Part shown: positions 49,793 through 59,913 of the stretch, in pieces
How positions within the stretch are numbered: position 1 is the stretch's first letter
Layout of the letters: every line of letters starts with the position of its first letter
Assembly (NCBI RefSeq): GCF_007197645.1
Contig: NZ_VKGK01000011.1
Span: 62,001 to 126,000 of the forward strand
Direction: 5' to 3'
Origin: Shewanella hanedai
GTDB lineage: Bacteria > Pseudomonadota > Gammaproteobacteria > Enterobacterales > Shewanellaceae
Length of the DNA: 64,000 bases
Program-made: the position numbers and the translations under genes
Notes under the pieces: model-generated
The model's input: only the letters and a program-made list of their open reading frames with translations
What the model was told of the DNA's origin: nothing
Database searches by the model: none

Positions 49793-50521
49793 TTATTCAG
49801 CTTCGACGAAACCGTCTTGCTCAGCTTGTACAGCTAGATCTTGACCACGGCCAGCTTTAGCAGCGGCAGCAACAGATTCAGTGTATAAACGGATTGAACG
49901 CATTGCGTCATCGTTACCAGGAACGATGTAGTTGATACCGTCTGGAGAAGAGTTAGTATCAACAACAGCTACAACTGGGATACCCAAGTTGTTGGCTTCT
50001 TTAATAGCGATATGCTCATGGTCAGCACCGATAACGAAAATAACGTCAGGTAGGCCGCCCATGTTCTTGATACCACCAAGAGATTTTTCTAACTTCTCAA
50101 GCTCACGAGTACGCATAAGCGCTTCTTTCTTAGTAAGCTTGTCGAAAGTACCGTCAATAGACTGGCTCTCAAGATCTTTAAGACGCTTGATTGATTGACG
50201 AACTGTTTTCCAGTTAGTCAACATACCGCCTAACCAGCGGTGATCTACGTAGTACTGATCACAAGAGATAGCAGACTCTTTGATAGCTTCGCTTGCAGCA
50301 CGCTTAGTACCAACAAAAAGAACTTTACCTTTCTTTGATGCAACGTTGCTGATGAAAGCAAGTGCTTCATTGAACATAGGCACAGTGTGCTCTAGGTTGA
50401 TGATGTGAACACCATTACGAGCGCCGAAGATGAATGGCTTCATCTTTGGGTTCCAGTAACGAGTCTGGTGACCGAAGTGAACACCGGCTTGTAGCATGTC
50501 GCGCATTGAAACTGTAGTCAT
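49793..50521 (-). CDS. rpsB: 30S ribosomal protein S2
   Basis: 242 residues. The N-terminus [28 protein letters not shown] and the block [31 protein letters not shown] followed by IPGNDDA-type sequence ([14 protein letters not shown]) are diagnostic. It is the first gene of the long leftward operon, divergent from map across a 327-base region with an apparently conserved leader. Confidence 0.97.
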   Translation of the reverse strand: MTTVSMRDMLQAGVHFGHQTRYWNPKMKPFIFGARNGVHIINLEHTVPMFNEALAFISNVASKKGKVLFVGTKRAASEAIKESAISCDQYYVDHRWLGGMLTNWKTVRQSIKRLKDLESQSIDGTFDKLTKKEALMRTRELEKLEKSLGGIKNMGGLPDVIFVIGADHEHIAIKEANNLGIPVVAVVDTNSSPDGINYIVPGNDDAMRSIRLYTESVAAAAKAGRGQDLAVQAEQDGFVEAE

Positions 50522-50600
50522 TTTAATACCTTAAATAGTTGGGGGTTAGACCTCCACGTATCCCATACTTCCGACCTATAAAGGCACCCCGGAGAATGTG
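50522..50600 (-). promoter_or_regulatory. rpsB 5' leader, probable S2 autoregulatory element
   Basis: The minus-strand sequence just before rpsB contains ATACGTGGAGG followed by TAACCCCCAACTATTT. This closely resembles the leader I remember from E. coli rpsB, where S2 represses its own and tsf translation. A GGAG/CTCC-type and GGGGT/ACCCC-type pairing can be drawn. The rest of the 327-base gap (to 50848) should hold the rpsB and map promoters; a TTATAC box on the minus strand near 50640-50645 is a weak candidate -10, and nothing else is clear. Confidence 0.55.
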
Positions 50601-50848
50601 TCGACACGTGTGTGATTTAGTATTTACAATTAGCCATGTATAATGGCGGCCATGCTTAATTCCGCACTTCATGACATACTGCTAAAATTCTAACGCTAAG
50701 CGCGTAGAGTTTGTTGCATTTGCCAATAATTAAAGTGAGAGAGTCAAACATAACGGCGCGCTTTATACCATATTAGGATTACAAACACAAATTTTTGCTG
50801 TAAATTACACACAGAATTCGTCATTAAAAAGACCCGAGAGATAGCTTA

Positions 50849-51646
50849 ATGAGCATAGTAATAAAGACTGCTGAAGAGATTGAAAAGATGCGTACTGCGG
50901 GCAAGCTGGCCGCTGAAGTACTTGAGATGATCGCCCCTTTTGTTAAAGTGGGTGTGACGACGAACGAACTCAATGATATTTGTGCAAAATTTACTGAAGA
51001 CAATGGCGCTATCTCAGCTCCCCTCAATTACCACGGTTTTCCAAAATCCATCTGCACCTCAGTCAATGACGTTATTTGTCATGGCATCCCAAATGATCGC
51101 CCGCTGAAAGATGGAGATGTTGTTAACCTAGATATTACCGTTATCAAAGATGGTTTCCATGGTGATACATCTAAAATGTTCCTCGTTGGTGATGTCAGCC
51201 CAAAAGATATGCGCTTGTGCCGCGTTGCTCAAGAGAGCCTTTACGCCAGTATCAAAAAGGTTCGACCAGGCATGAAGCTTGGCGAAATAGGGACCATTGT
51301 TGAAAAACTGGTTAAGACCAAAAAAACCGGTCTTGAAAAGTACAGTATCGTGAAAGATTACTGTGGCCACGGCATTGGTGCAGGCTTCCATGAAGAGCCG
51401 CAAGTGATGCATTACAAAAACAGTGATAAAACGGTGTTACGTCCTGGTATGTGCTTTACTATCGAGCCGATGATAAACGCTGGACGACATACCTGTATCC
51501 TAGATAAGGATGATAACTGGACAGTTACCACCTCAGACGGTAAAAAATCTGCGCAATGGGAACACACATTATTAGTGACTAAAACGGGAGTTGAAATTTT
51601 AACCCTTCGTGCTGAAGAGGATCTCCCTAGAGTAATTAATCACTAA
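50849..51646 (+). CDS. map: Methionine aminopeptidase, type I
   Basis: 265 residues; removes N-terminal Met from nascent proteins. The five metal ligands of the pita-bread fold are visible: Asp in VVNLDITVIKDGFHGDTSKMF (two), His in GHGIGAGFHEEPQV, Glu in FTIEPMI and Glu in QWEHTLLVT. The order map-glnD-dapD, divergent from rpsB, is the E. coli arrangement. Confidence 0.97.
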   Translation: MSIVIKTAEEIEKMRTAGKLAAEVLEMIAPFVKVGVTTNELNDICAKFTEDNGAISAPLNYHGFPKSICTSVNDVICHGIPNDRPLKDGDVVNLDITVIKDGFHGDTSKMFLVGDVSPKDMRLCRVAQESLYASIKKVRPGMKLGEIGTIVEKLVKTKKTGLEKYSIVKDYCGHGIGAGFHEEPQVMHYKNSDKTVLRPGMCFTIEPMINAGRHTCILDKDDNWTVTTSDGKKSAQWEHTLLVTKTGVEILTLRAEEDLPRVINH

Positions 51647-51731
51647 GTATAGATAACGATTATTACCGATTTATCCACTGAATAAATAGTCAGGATAAAT
51701 CGGTAATATATATGCTCGCTCAAGGGATTCA

Positions 51732-54311
51732 ATGACCACTTCACCTGCTCAACTCGCCAAAGCTGCACTTCTCGAACAAAACAACGAACTACTCTCCCAG
51801 TTTCGGCTTAAGGGTGATATCAAACAATTAGTCGCCCAACGTTGTAACTTTGTCGATCGGTTATTGCAGCAACAATGGCACGCCCACGAGCTTGACCGCT
51901 ACCCAATCGCACTTATCGCTGTTGGCGGTTATGGCAGAGCAGAGTTGCATCCCCAATCTGATATCGATCTGTTATTTCTCATCGACACAGAATTAACGGC
52001 CGATGCAGAAAAAGCCTTAAGTAGCTATATCGCTTTCTTGTGGGATGCGGGTCTTGAGGTTGGTCACAGTGTTCGCAGCATCGAAGAGACATTAGAACAG
52101 GGATTAAGTGACGTTACTATCGCCACAAACCTGATTGAATCAAGGCTTTTATCGGGTCCTCAAAGCTTATATCAAACTCTTTATTCCAGAATAAGAGATG
52201 ATAACTTCTGGCCACCAAGTAAATTCTATATTGCCAAACGTGATGAACAGCTTGCTCGCCACGCTAAAGCAAGTGCTTTCGATCTGGAGCCCAACTTAAA
52301 AACCTGTCCCGGTGGATTAAGAGATATTCACACCGTCGTGTGGGTCGCTATGCGCTATTTCAATGCATCAAAAACCGAAGATCTCGTTGGCCATGGTTTT
52401 TTAGAACCTGAGGAACTCGATGAGCTGATAAAATGCCAGTCATTTTTATGGGAGCTCAGGTTTGCATTGCACATTATTTCCGGCAGAGATGAAAACCGTC
52501 TATTGTTCGATCTTCAACGTCAGGTCGCCGATCTACTGGGTTATGAAGACTCAACGCAATTAGGCGTTGAGCAGATGATGAAACGTTACTACCGTACTGT
52601 ACGGCGAGTAATGGAGCTTAATCAAATGCTGCTTCAACTGTTCAAACGGGCAACGCTTGGACACACCAAAGCACTGGAAATAAAGCCAATTAATCAAAAC
52701 TATCAACTTCGTGGAGGCTTCATTGAAAGCTTGAACGAATATTTGTTTGATGATCCCGTTGAGATTGTAAACCTGTTTCTTTATGCCGCTAAGAACTCTA
52801 ATATTAAGGGGATTTATGCCCCAACACTGCGCAGCTTAAGAAGAGCTAGACGGTCACAAACTCAGCCCTTGATGAATCACCCAGGTTGTCGCATCATTTT
52901 TTCAGCAATCCTGCGCCACCCAAGAGGCATAGCTTCACTTTCTCTAATGCACAGACATGGAGTCTTATCCGCTTACCTTCCAGCTTGGCGAGAGATTGAA
53001 GGGCAAATGCAGTTCGATCTTTTTCATGCTTACACGGTTGATGAACACACCCATAGATTACTGCAAAATATCGACCGTTTTTCCCAGCCGGAACAAAGAG
53101 AGGAGTTTCCTTTAGGCTCAGTGCTTATTAATCAGCTACCCAAAAAAGAGTTGTTGGTCCTCGCAGCGCTGTTTCACGATATTGGAAAAGGACGCGGTGG
53201 CGATCACAGCAAACTTGGCGCCGTTGATGCTTTGGCTTTTTGTAAACTGCACGATCTGAGCGATCACGATGGTCGACTCGTCAGCTGGCTGGTTGAAAAT
53301 CATTTAGTGATGTCAGTAACGGCGCAACGACGCGATATATCCGATCCCGATGTCGTCGGAGAATTTGCCGATAAAGTACGTGATGCTGTCCACTTAAGTT
53401 ACCTTTACTGTCTCACCGTGGCGGATATCTGTGCCACCAACGAAAAGACTTGGAACAACTGGAAAGGCTCCCTACTACGCGAACTCTACTTTTCAACTCA
53501 AAGGGTGCTCGCTCGCGGTAAAGAAAAGCCAGTGGACATTCGAGCCAGAGTACGAGAGCACCAAGCCAAAGCAAAAAAAGAGTTACTCAGACGTGGCGTT
53601 AAAGAGAAGAGTTTAGATGCGCTTTGGCAACGATTTAAGGCTGATTATTTTTTAAAACATCAAGCAAATCAAATCGCTTGGCACTGCGATGCCATCTTGA
53701 AACATAAACAAGCAGAGCCTTTAGTGCTTATCTCAAAACACACGACGAGAGGCGGTACTGAACTGTTTATTTATGGCCAAGATAAGCCTAAATTATTCGC
53801 GACTGTGATGGCGGTTTTAGACAATAAAAATATCAATGTTCATGATGCCAGTGTGATGGCCTCAAAAGATGGATACGTGCTGGACTCTTTTGTTATTCTT
53901 GAGCAAGATGGCAGCTCGGTATCTCAAACATCACGTATTCAAAGTCTTCGAAAGGCACTGGTAAAAGCCCTAAGCAGTGATACAGCTAAGTTGCCTAAAT
54001 TTAAGAAGCTCCCACGACAGATGAAACAATTTAAAGTACGGACTCAAGTGAGCTTCTTGCCATCTCGTCGTAGCAGCACAAGCATGATGGAACTGATCAC
54101 GTTAGATAGCCCTGGTCTACTCGCTAAACTTGGTGATATTTTATACCGCTGTAAAATACGGTTACTTACCGCAAAAATCACCACCATAGGCGAACGAGCT
54201 GAAGATTTCTTTATGCTTCAAAATGCCGATGGCGAAGAGCTCAATCTTGAGCAAAAACAATTACTCCAAGAAAGTCTAATCAAAGCATTTACAAAGCAAG
54301 CAATGAATTAA
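51732..54311 (+). CDS. glnD: Bifunctional PII uridylyltransferase/uridylyl-removing enzyme
   Basis: 859-residue nitrogen sensor that uridylylates PII when glutamine is low and reverses this when it is high. The nucleotidyltransferase motif [18 protein letters not shown] is at about 67-84, followed by the GlnE-like linker, the HD domain with [14 protein letters not shown] (about 483-496), and two C-terminal ACT domains (about 675-750 and 785-859). It is 85 bases after map; 174 bases separate it from dapD. Confidence 0.96.
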   Translation: MTTSPAQLAKAALLEQNNELLSQFRLKGDIKQLVAQRCNFVDRLLQQQWHAHELDRYPIALIAVGGYGRAELHPQSDIDLLFLIDTELTADAEKALSSYIAFLWDAGLEVGHSVRSIEETLEQGLSDVTIATNLIESRLLSGPQSLYQTLYSRIRDDNFWPPSKFYIAKRDEQLARHAKASAFDLEPNLKTCPGGLRDIHTVVWVAMRYFNASKTEDLVGHGFLEPEELDELIKCQSFLWELRFALHIISGRDENRLLFDLQRQVADLLGYEDSTQLGVEQMMKRYYRTVRRVMELNQMLLQLFKRATLGHTKALEIKPINQNYQLRGGFIESLNEYLFDDPVEIVNLFLYAAKNSNIKGIYAPTLRSLRRARRSQTQPLMNHPGCRIIFSAILRHPRGIASLSLMHRHGVLSAYLPAWREIEGQMQFDLFHAYTVDEHTHRLLQNIDRFSQPEQREEFPLGSVLINQLPKKELLVLAALFHDIGKGRGGDHSKLGAVDALAFCKLHDLSDHDGRLVSWLVENHLVMSVTAQRRDISDPDVVGEFADKVRDAVHLSYLYCLTVADICATNEKTWNNWKGSLLRELYFSTQRVLARGKEKPVDIRARVREHQAKAKKELLRRGVKEKSLDALWQRFKADYFLKHQANQIAWHCDAILKHKQAEPLVLISKHTTRGGTELFIYGQDKPKLFATVMAVLDNKNINVHDASVMASKDGYVLDSFVILEQDGSSVSQTSRIQSLRKALVKALSSDTAKLPKFKKLPRQMKQFKVRTQVSFLPSRRSSTSMMELITLDSPGLLAKLGDILYRCKIRLLTAKITTIGERAEDFFMLQNADGEELNLEQKQLLQESLIKAFTKQAMN

Positions 54312-54485
54312 CCGGAAGCGAAATTAGTCAACATTTTACGAATGAAAAATGAGCGAGATGTTAGATAGCATTAATTATGCTAAATCATTCTTTTATATTT
54401 CTTCAGAGCAACACATTTTTGTATAAGTTGAGTATATAATCATTTTTCAACGAAATTTAATCAATTACATAATCGGGAGACATTG

Positions 54486-55310
54486 ATGGAGGCTTTACGC
54501 CAACGCATAGAAGCAGCTTTTGAAGTGCGTGCAGAAATTAGTCCTAATACAGTTGAGCCAAGTTTACGTGCAGACGTAGAGCAGGTTATCAACATGCTCG
54601 ACACTGGTGAAGCTAGAGTCGCTGAAAAAATTGATGGGCAGTGGTATGTCCACCAATGGCTGAAAAAAGCGGTATTGCTCTCATTCCGTATCTTTGATAA
54701 CGCAGTTATCGACGGGGCTGAAACTAAGTACTTTGATAAAGTACCGATGAAATTTGCTGATTACGATGATGCTCGCTTCAGAAAAGAAGCCATCCGAGTT
54801 GTGCCACCAGCAGCCGTTCGTAAAGGCTCTTTTATCGGTAAGAATACCGTATTAATGCCGTCATACGTTAACCTTGGCGCTTATGTCGACGAAGGTTCTA
54901 TGGTCGATACATGGGCCACTGTAGGTTCTTGTGCGCAGATCGGTAAGAATGTCCACCTATCTGGCGGTGTTGGCATTGGTGGTGTTTTAGAGCCATTGCA
55001 AGCAGGACCTACCATTATCGAAGATAACTGCTTTATTGGTGCTCGTTCTGAAGTTGTTGAAGGCGTCATTGTTGAAGAAGGCAGTGTGATTTCAATGGGC
55101 GTGTATCTGGGTCAAAGTACACGTATCTATGATCGTGAAACTGGTGAAGTTCATTACGGAAGAGTGCCTGCTGGCTCAGTGGTTGTTTCTGGTACTTTGC
55201 CTTCGAAATGCGGTAACTATAATCTTTATGCTGCAATTATCGTCAAAAAAGTTGACGCTAAAACTCGCGGTAAAGTCGGTATCAATGAACTACTCAGAAT
55301 TGTCGATTAA
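54486..55310 (+). CDS. dapD: 2,3,4,5-tetrahydropyridine-2,6-dicarboxylate N-succinyltransferase
   Basis: 274 residues from the ATG at 54486, six bases after GGGAGA (a TTG one codon earlier is too close). An N-terminal helical domain is followed by a left-handed beta helix of hexapeptide repeats (about 105-240) with [41 protein letters not shown]. It succinylates tetrahydrodipicolinate in the lysine and diaminopimelate pathway. It ends shortly before a strong terminator. Confidence 0.96.
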   Translation: MEALRQRIEAAFEVRAEISPNTVEPSLRADVEQVINMLDTGEARVAEKIDGQWYVHQWLKKAVLLSFRIFDNAVIDGAETKYFDKVPMKFADYDDARFRKEAIRVVPPAAVRKGSFIGKNTVLMPSYVNLGAYVDEGSMVDTWATVGSCAQIGKNVHLSGGVGIGGVLEPLQAGPTIIEDNCFIGARSEVVEGVIVEEGSVISMGVYLGQSTRIYDRETGEVHYGRVPAGSVVVSGTLPSKCGNYNLYAAIIVKKVDAKTRGKVGINELLRIVD

Positions 55311-55328
55311 TTCTTGATTCGGTAACAA

Positions 55329-55358
55329 AAAAACTCTCACTTCGATGGGAGTTTTTTT
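55329..55358 (+). terminator. Intrinsic terminator after dapD
   Basis: AAAAACTCTCA (55329-55339) pairs with TGGGAGTTTTT (55346-55356, one wobble) around CTTCGA, followed by further T residues. Confidence 0.88.
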
Positions 55359-55513
55359 ATACTTTTTTTAAAACACACACTTTCTTACGCTGTGAAACAC
55401 TCTGTTCCCACCACCACATCTTGATACATTTAACTACAAATAGCTTACAGCTTTCCTAGTAAAAACAGTCTTTAATCTATCCAACCCCGAAGAAAAGACG
55501 CTAGGAGCTACAC

Positions 55514-55858
55514 ATGAAAAAGTTACTTACCATTGCAACACTGTTCTTAACTCCACTTGCCTTTAATGCCTCTGCAGCTATGGATCCACAACTTAAAAAG
55601 ACACTTGTAGATGTCTGTAAAGCAGGTGCCAGCAACAGCATGTACAAATTACACAAGACGGTAAAAAGTTACCGTATAAATGAACAAAGAATTTACCCTC
55701 GTCTAGTTTGTAACGGCGAGACCTTTCATCAATTTACACTCAGTCAGGGAGCGGATAAAACAGCAAAACATATTGGTCAATATATGAAAGGCTCGGTGAC
55801 CATTAAAGATATTGCCATGACCTATAATTCAGCTGAAATGCTAACCGTTAGCTATTAA
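55514..55858 (+). CDS. DUF3718 family exported protein
   Basis: 114 residues with a clear signal peptide (cleavage after ASA, about residue 21). The small mature domain has two cysteines (VDVCKAG and LVCNGE) that could form a periplasmic disulfide; the YPRLVCNGETFHQF segment is characteristic of DUF3718, which I know from Shewanella relatives. AGGAG lies seven bases before the ATG. It is a stand-alone gene between terminators; function unknown. Confidence 0.78.
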   Translation: MKKLLTIATLFLTPLAFNASAAMDPQLKKTLVDVCKAGASNSMYKLHKTVKSYRINEQRIYPRLVCNGETFHQFTLSQGADKTAKHIGQYMKGSVTIKDIAMTYNSAEMLTVSY

Positions 55859-55913
55859 TCATGTGGGTTAGATCAATATTTGATGAAATTCATAAAACTG
55901 AATTCTAGAGATT

Positions 55914-55942
55914 AAAAAAAGAGCCATTAAGGCTCTTTTTAA
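55914..55942. terminator. Bidirectional terminator between DUF3718 gene and purU
   Basis: AAAAAGAGCC (55916-55925) and GGCTCTTTTT (55931-55940) form a perfect 10-bp stem over ATTAA, with T-rich flanks on both strands. It serves both convergent genes. Confidence 0.9.
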
Positions 55943-55986
55943 TGATTAGATCTCTTACTTCAATATCGATTGATATTCACTTTATG

Positions 55987-56823
55987 TTAATTAAAAACGA
56001 CTGTTTTATTCCCATAAACAATCACTTCTTCATGCATGACTAAGTGTAACGCTTTACTAAGGACACTTTTTTCAACATCACGGCCATTTTTAGCTAAATC
56101 ATCTGCACTGTAACTATGGTCTACATGAATAACATCTTGTTTGATAATCGGCCCTTCATCCAAGCAATTATTTACGAAGTGAGCCGTAGCCCCAATAATC
56201 TTAACGCCTCGCTCCCACGCTTGACGATATGGTGATGCACCAATAAAAGCGGGGAGGAACGAATGATGAATATTAATAATTCGGTTAGGGAACCGCTCAA
56301 CAAATTCCGGCGTCAATATTCGCATGAATTTGGCCAATACCAAATAATCAGCCTCATAGCCTTCAATCACTGCGACCATTTTGTTCTCATGCTCTGCACG
56401 TGAACATCCCTCATGGGAAATAAAATGAAAGGGAATATCAAACTTCTCAGCCAAGGGCTCTAAACTCTGATAATTTCCCACAATCGCAGCGATATCAACA
56501 TCCAGTCCGCCATAGTAGGCCTTCATCAAGATGTCACCTAAACAGTGAGCCTCTTTAGTGACCAAGATAACGATGCGCTTTTTCGCGGAGCTAACCAGCT
56601 TAATATCACTGGTAGACGGTAATACCTTCTCAAGGTCGTTGATAATGAGTTCACCATTAAACTCACCTTCCAACTCAGTTCGCATAAAGAAACGTCCCTG
56701 AGCATTATCAACGAATTCACTGTTTTTAATAATATTTAATTGATGGTTAAAACACACACCAGTAATTTTAGAGATCAACCCCTGTGCGTCAGCGCAGTTT
56801 GTGATCAATACTTTACGTTCCAT
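55987..56823 (-). CDS. purU: Formyltetrahydrofolate deformylase
   Basis: 278 residues. An N-terminal ACT domain (about 5-80: ITNCADAQGLISKITGVCFNHQLNI) is followed by a formyltransferase fold with the catalytic Asn-His-Asp region IINIHHSFLPAFIGASPYRQAWERGVKIIGATAHFVNNCLDEGPII. It hydrolyses 10-formyl-THF to formate and THF, balancing one-carbon pools. It is 46 bases downstream of the PTS gene in the same direction, possibly co-transcribed. Confidence 0.95.
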   Translation of the reverse strand: MERKVLITNCADAQGLISKITGVCFNHQLNIIKNSEFVDNAQGRFFMRTELEGEFNGELIINDLEKVLPSTSDIKLVSSAKKRIVILVTKEAHCLGDILMKAYYGGLDVDIAAIVGNYQSLEPLAEKFDIPFHFISHEGCSRAEHENKMVAVIEGYEADYLVLAKFMRILTPEFVERFPNRIINIHHSFLPAFIGASPYRQAWERGVKIIGATAHFVNNCLDEGPIIKQDVIHVDHSYSADDLAKNGRDVEKSVLSKALHLVMHEEVIVYGNKTVVFN

Positions 56824-56869
56824 ACTCTTTCAACTCCAAAACTACATAATTAATTTGTACTCAAACGCC

Positions 56870-58336
56870 TTAGGTTCGCTTATCAATATATTGCTGAAGC
56901 AATCTACGAACATTTTCAGCTTTGGTTCCATAAACAATCTGCACACCGTTACCAACAACGATCACGCCCTTAGCCCCTATCTGATTCAGTTTGACTTTAT
57001 CAATCAATTTGGGGTCTTTAACACTGATCCTTAACCGAGTCAGACAAGCATGTAAACCAGTAATATTATCAACACCGCCTAAGCCATGAACGATGGTACT
57101 CATGCTTATTCTTGTTTTACTGTCTTGGGCGACTCTTCCTGGAGTTTTTAAGTTAAACAGTAATATCGAACTTCTAAAAACAAGATAATAGATAACCCCA
57201 GTGATTGGCCCTAAAATGAAAAACCACTCAATCCTTTGGGCATTCCCCATCAGCAGAATAAAGTCCACCAGCCCATGAGAGAAAACAATACTATGATGAA
57301 TATCCAGTAAGATACACACTGAATAAGCTAGACCAGTTAACATTGCATGTATGATAAATAGCACTGGAGCCACAAATAAAAAAGCGAACTCTATCGGCTC
57401 AGTGACCCCAGTAAGCCAGCTCGCCATGGCAGCAGAGATCATAATCCCCGCCACTCTGTTTCTTTGAGCTTTATCCGCACAGCGCCAAATCGCAAGTGCT
57501 GCTGCAGGTAATCCCCACATTTTAATCAAGTAACCGCCAGCCAAATTACCCGCTAATGGATCCCCCGCCAAATAGCGTGCGACTTCACCACGAACCACCT
57601 CACCTTCTCGCATGTATTGCCCCATTTCAAGGTAAAACGGGGCATTCCAGATGTGATGTAATCCTAACGGAATAAGTAAGCGTTCAACGGCGCCATACAA
57701 TGCAAATGCTTCTGCTGGTTTTTGATAAACAACCCAATTTGAAAACCTTTCAATCCAAGCCGACATCGTGGGCCATATCAAAATAGAGAGGTAGGCTAAC
57801 AAGATGCACAGTGGGATCATCAACAAAGGAGCACTTCGCCTGCCTTCGAAAAATGAGAATACCAATGGAAGGCGCAAACGTTCACTCTGCTTTACCGCAA
57901 GGCAAGTCACTGCACCAACGAGCATGCCACCAGCAATGCCTGTATCGATAGTTTCAACGCCCCACAATTGGCGAGTTTGCACTGCGTAGACACTCGCAAG
58001 TGCCGCCGTGCTAGAGAGAAAAACCCCGAAACCAAACACGGCACTGAATGCGGCAATCCCCTGATCTTTACAGAACCCAATAGCGATTGCCACAGCAAAC
58101 AACATCGGCATCATGCTAAAGATAAGGTTACCGACAGTTAACATCAGTACACTAACAACATCTGGAATAAAAGGCAGTGGGTTCATTGCCAACCCAAGCA
58201 TGACACCAGCGGCAGGCAGGATAGCAATAGGGATCAACAGCGCCTGGCTTAGGCGCTGTGCAAACTTAAACCAATGCTCTTTAAGATACGTTAAGGGATT
58301 TAAGAATCGATTTGTTTGTTCCAGATCTGCAGCCAT
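56870..58336 (-). CDS. PTS sugar transporter IIBC component, glucose family
   Basis: 488-residue phosphotransferase permease. The IIC domain (about 20-390) has the glucose-superfamily features LIPIAILPAAGVMLGLA, RLLIPLGLHHIWNAPF and TGVTEPIEFAFLFVAP (with the sugar-binding Glu). The C-terminal IIB domain (about 412-488) carries the phosphocysteine Cys431 in GLHACLTRLR. No IIA domain or adjacent crr-like gene is present, so IIA must come from elsewhere. Glc, GlcNAc, maltose and glucosamine transporters share this layout and I cannot choose among them. The start overlaps the end of yqcA by 37 bases; no in-frame Met, GTG or TTG follows soon after, so coupling of the two is likely. Confidence 0.88.
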   Translation of the reverse strand: MAADLEQTNRFLNPLTYLKEHWFKFAQRLSQALLIPIAILPAAGVMLGLAMNPLPFIPDVVSVLMLTVGNLIFSMMPMLFAVAIAIGFCKDQGIAAFSAVFGFGVFLSSTAALASVYAVQTRQLWGVETIDTGIAGGMLVGAVTCLAVKQSERLRLPLVFSFFEGRRSAPLLMIPLCILLAYLSILIWPTMSAWIERFSNWVVYQKPAEAFALYGAVERLLIPLGLHHIWNAPFYLEMGQYMREGEVVRGEVARYLAGDPLAGNLAGGYLIKMWGLPAAALAIWRCADKAQRNRVAGIMISAAMASWLTGVTEPIEFAFLFVAPVLFIIHAMLTGLAYSVCILLDIHHSIVFSHGLVDFILLMGNAQRIEWFFILGPITGVIYYLVFRSSILLFNLKTPGRVAQDSKTRISMSTIVHGLGGVDNITGLHACLTRLRISVKDPKLIDKVKLNQIGAKGVIVVGNGVQIVYGTKAENVRRLLQQYIDKRT

Positions 58337-58752
58337 GCTTTGGCAGTTACCTCAGGTTCCATCGTTTCACAGGCGTCGACTTTCAACAGTAAGCCGACAC
58401 GATGAGCCCCCAATTCAGTCAACAGCTCATCAAACTGTATTCCAGCTCGACAGAAAGTATCGTAACTTGAGTCCCCTAATGCGATAACACCATATTTTAA
58501 ATTTGGAAGATAAGGAGCTTGAGATTTAAGCATCTCAAACCAAGGAAGGATCTCATCCGGAACATCGCCTTGGCCAGTAGTTGAACACACGACTAATAAC
58601 ACCTCATCTTGAGGAGGTATGAAATCAGTAAGCGCATCACTTTGGAATAACTGAACTTCTCGACCTGTTGCTTGAATATCGTCCCTTAATGTCTCGGCTA
58701 CAAATTGTGCATTACCATATACAGTTCCAAAAATCAGATTCACTTTTCTCAT
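58300..58752 (-). CDS. yqcA: YqcA-type flavodoxin
   Basis: 150-residue flavodoxin. The FMN phosphate-binding loop is in LIFGTVYGNAQFVAETL (residues 6-22), with STTGQGDVPDE and the YGVIALGDSSYDTFC loop stacking on the flavin. The latter motif and the overall pattern match E. coli YqcA better than MioC, and truC and yqcC lie just upstream as in E. coli. It would act as a cytoplasmic electron carrier; its partner is not known. Confidence 0.88.
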   Translation of the reverse strand: MRKVNLIFGTVYGNAQFVAETLRDDIQATGREVQLFQSDALTDFIPPQDEVLLVVCSTTGQGDVPDEILPWFEMLKSQAPYLPNLKYGVIALGDSSYDTFCRAGIQFDELLTELGAHRVGLLLKVDACETMEPEVTAKAWLQIWNKQIDS

Positions 58753-58854
58753 GTTATACGTCGCCTTGAGACCAAATTAGCTTTATAATTAAACAATACT
58801 TTATTGACAGCTTCATGCCAACTTATTTGCCTGAAACTTCAAGGATATAAATCG

Positions 58855-59034
58855 ATGCGCCACTCTAGTCGACATAAACACCTCAAACACCTTCATCGCG
58901 CCGCCCATATCAGACGCATGTGCTACTTCAGAACGGTCAAGTTAAACGACATTAACAACTCGTTATCCCAAGTCACGGAAAATCAAGCGACTCCGCTAGA
59001 TATTAAGGCTAGTGATAATCTCCATACAAAATAA
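58855..59034 (+). CDS. Possible small basic protein (59 aa)
   Basis: A 59-codon frame begins at an ATG preceded by AAGGA (about ten bases) and lies in the 299- to 300-base gap between yqcA and truC, on the opposite strand. The first 30 residues are very rich in His, Arg and Lys (MRHSSRHKHLKHLHRAAHIR), the rest polar; no signal peptide or known motif. It may be real because it fills most of an otherwise empty gap with a ribosome site, but length and composition alone do not prove coding. Nothing else is evident in the gap. Confidence 0.35.
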   Translation: MRHSSRHKHLKHLHRAAHIRRMCYFRTVKLNDINNSLSQVTENQATPLDIKASDNLHTK

Positions 59035-59051
59035 CTCGCGTAAAATAAGCA

Positions 59052-59891
59052 TTAAACGATAAGAGATGACGGCTCTGAAACCAACATATCCTCATTCCAG
59101 CCAAAAGCATTAAACAAAGTAAACCATTCCTGTTCCAACTCTGTTTCAACCGTCATTCTTTCTCCCGTTCTTGGATGAGCGAAAGAGAGACTTTTAGCAA
59201 TTAGCCAAAGTCTATTGATTGCGAAGTGCTCTCTAAAAAACTTATTCTGTTTACCGTCACCATGAGTCGTGTCACCCACAATAGGATGTCTCAGATGAGC
59301 CATATGACGTCTTAATTGATGTTTACGACCGGTATGTGGCGAAAGCTTTATCATAGCGTAACGGCTACTTGCATAACGACCTGACGGGTAAGGAATTTCA
59401 GCATTAAGTAAAGGTTGGTAACTGGTCACTGCATCTTGAGCTGCTTTATTTGGATCGACATCTTTATCGCCATGATCATCAAGCTCAACTCTCAGTGCAT
59501 AATCTAATGTGCCAGCTTCATTCATATTGCCTCTAACAATCGCTAAATATTGCTTTTGGACTGTTTTAGCAGAAAATTGCTCACATAAATTATTTGCCAT
59601 CTCGCTGCTTTTTGCAAAAAGAAGCACGCCTGATGTCGGCCTGTCTAAACGATGGACAGGAAATACATGGCAACCCACTTTATCTCGAGTCATCTGCATA
59701 GCAAAGAAACGCTCGCGTCGTGCTAAGTAAGATCTGTGCACCAGAAGCCCAGCAGGTTTATGAATGACGACAATATCTTCATCTTCAAATAGTATCTCGA
59801 TCTCTGGGGGTACTTCATCCGCTAACCCATCATTAAGGGCTAACTCATCATTAAGGGCTAACTCATCAAACTCTTCAGATGAATGGTGCAT
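59052..59891 (-). CDS. truC: tRNA pseudouridine(65) synthase TruC
   Basis: 279 residues from the ATG at 59891, which has AGGA four bases upstream; a GTG at 59924 overlapping yqcC is an alternative. The RluA-family core starts near residue 33: IVVIHKPAGLLVHRS, the catalytic Asp in HRLDRPTSGVLLF, TGRKHQLRRHMAHLRHPIVGDTTHGD. It converts U65 of tRNA-Ile and tRNA-Asp. The N-terminus carries an acidic extension of about 25 residues over E. coli TruC, made partly of a repeated ELALND unit encoded by an 18-bp tandem repeat. Confidence 0.93.
   Translation of the reverse strand: MHHSSEEFDELALNDELALNDGLADEVPPEIEILFEDEDIVVIHKPAGLLVHRSYLARRERFFAMQMTRDKVGCHVFPVHRLDRPTSGVLLFAKSSEMANNLCEQFSAKTVQKQYLAIVRGNMNEAGTLDYALRVELDDHGDKDVDPNKAAQDAVTSYQPLLNAEIPYPSGRYASSRYAMIKLSPHTGRKHQLRRHMAHLRHPIVGDTTHGDGKQNKFFREHFAINRLWLIAKSLSFAHPRTGERMTVETELEQEWFTLFNAFGWNEDMLVSEPSSLIV
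59821..59868. repeat. 18-bp tandem repeat inside truC
   Basis: GCTAACNCATCATTAAGG occurs at 59821-59838 and 59839-59856 (one base different), with a partial third copy GCTAACTCATCA at 59857-59868. The period is a multiple of three, so copy number changes would add or remove six residues in the TruC N-terminal extension without shifting the frame. Confidence 0.85.
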
Positions 59892-59913
59892 ATTGTCCTG
59901 GTCTAGCTGATTA

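Noticed and set aside
58300..58752. Labelling the flavodoxin MioC
   Set aside because: The ALGDSSY and STTGQGD pattern and the truC-yqcC neighbourhood fit YqcA better.
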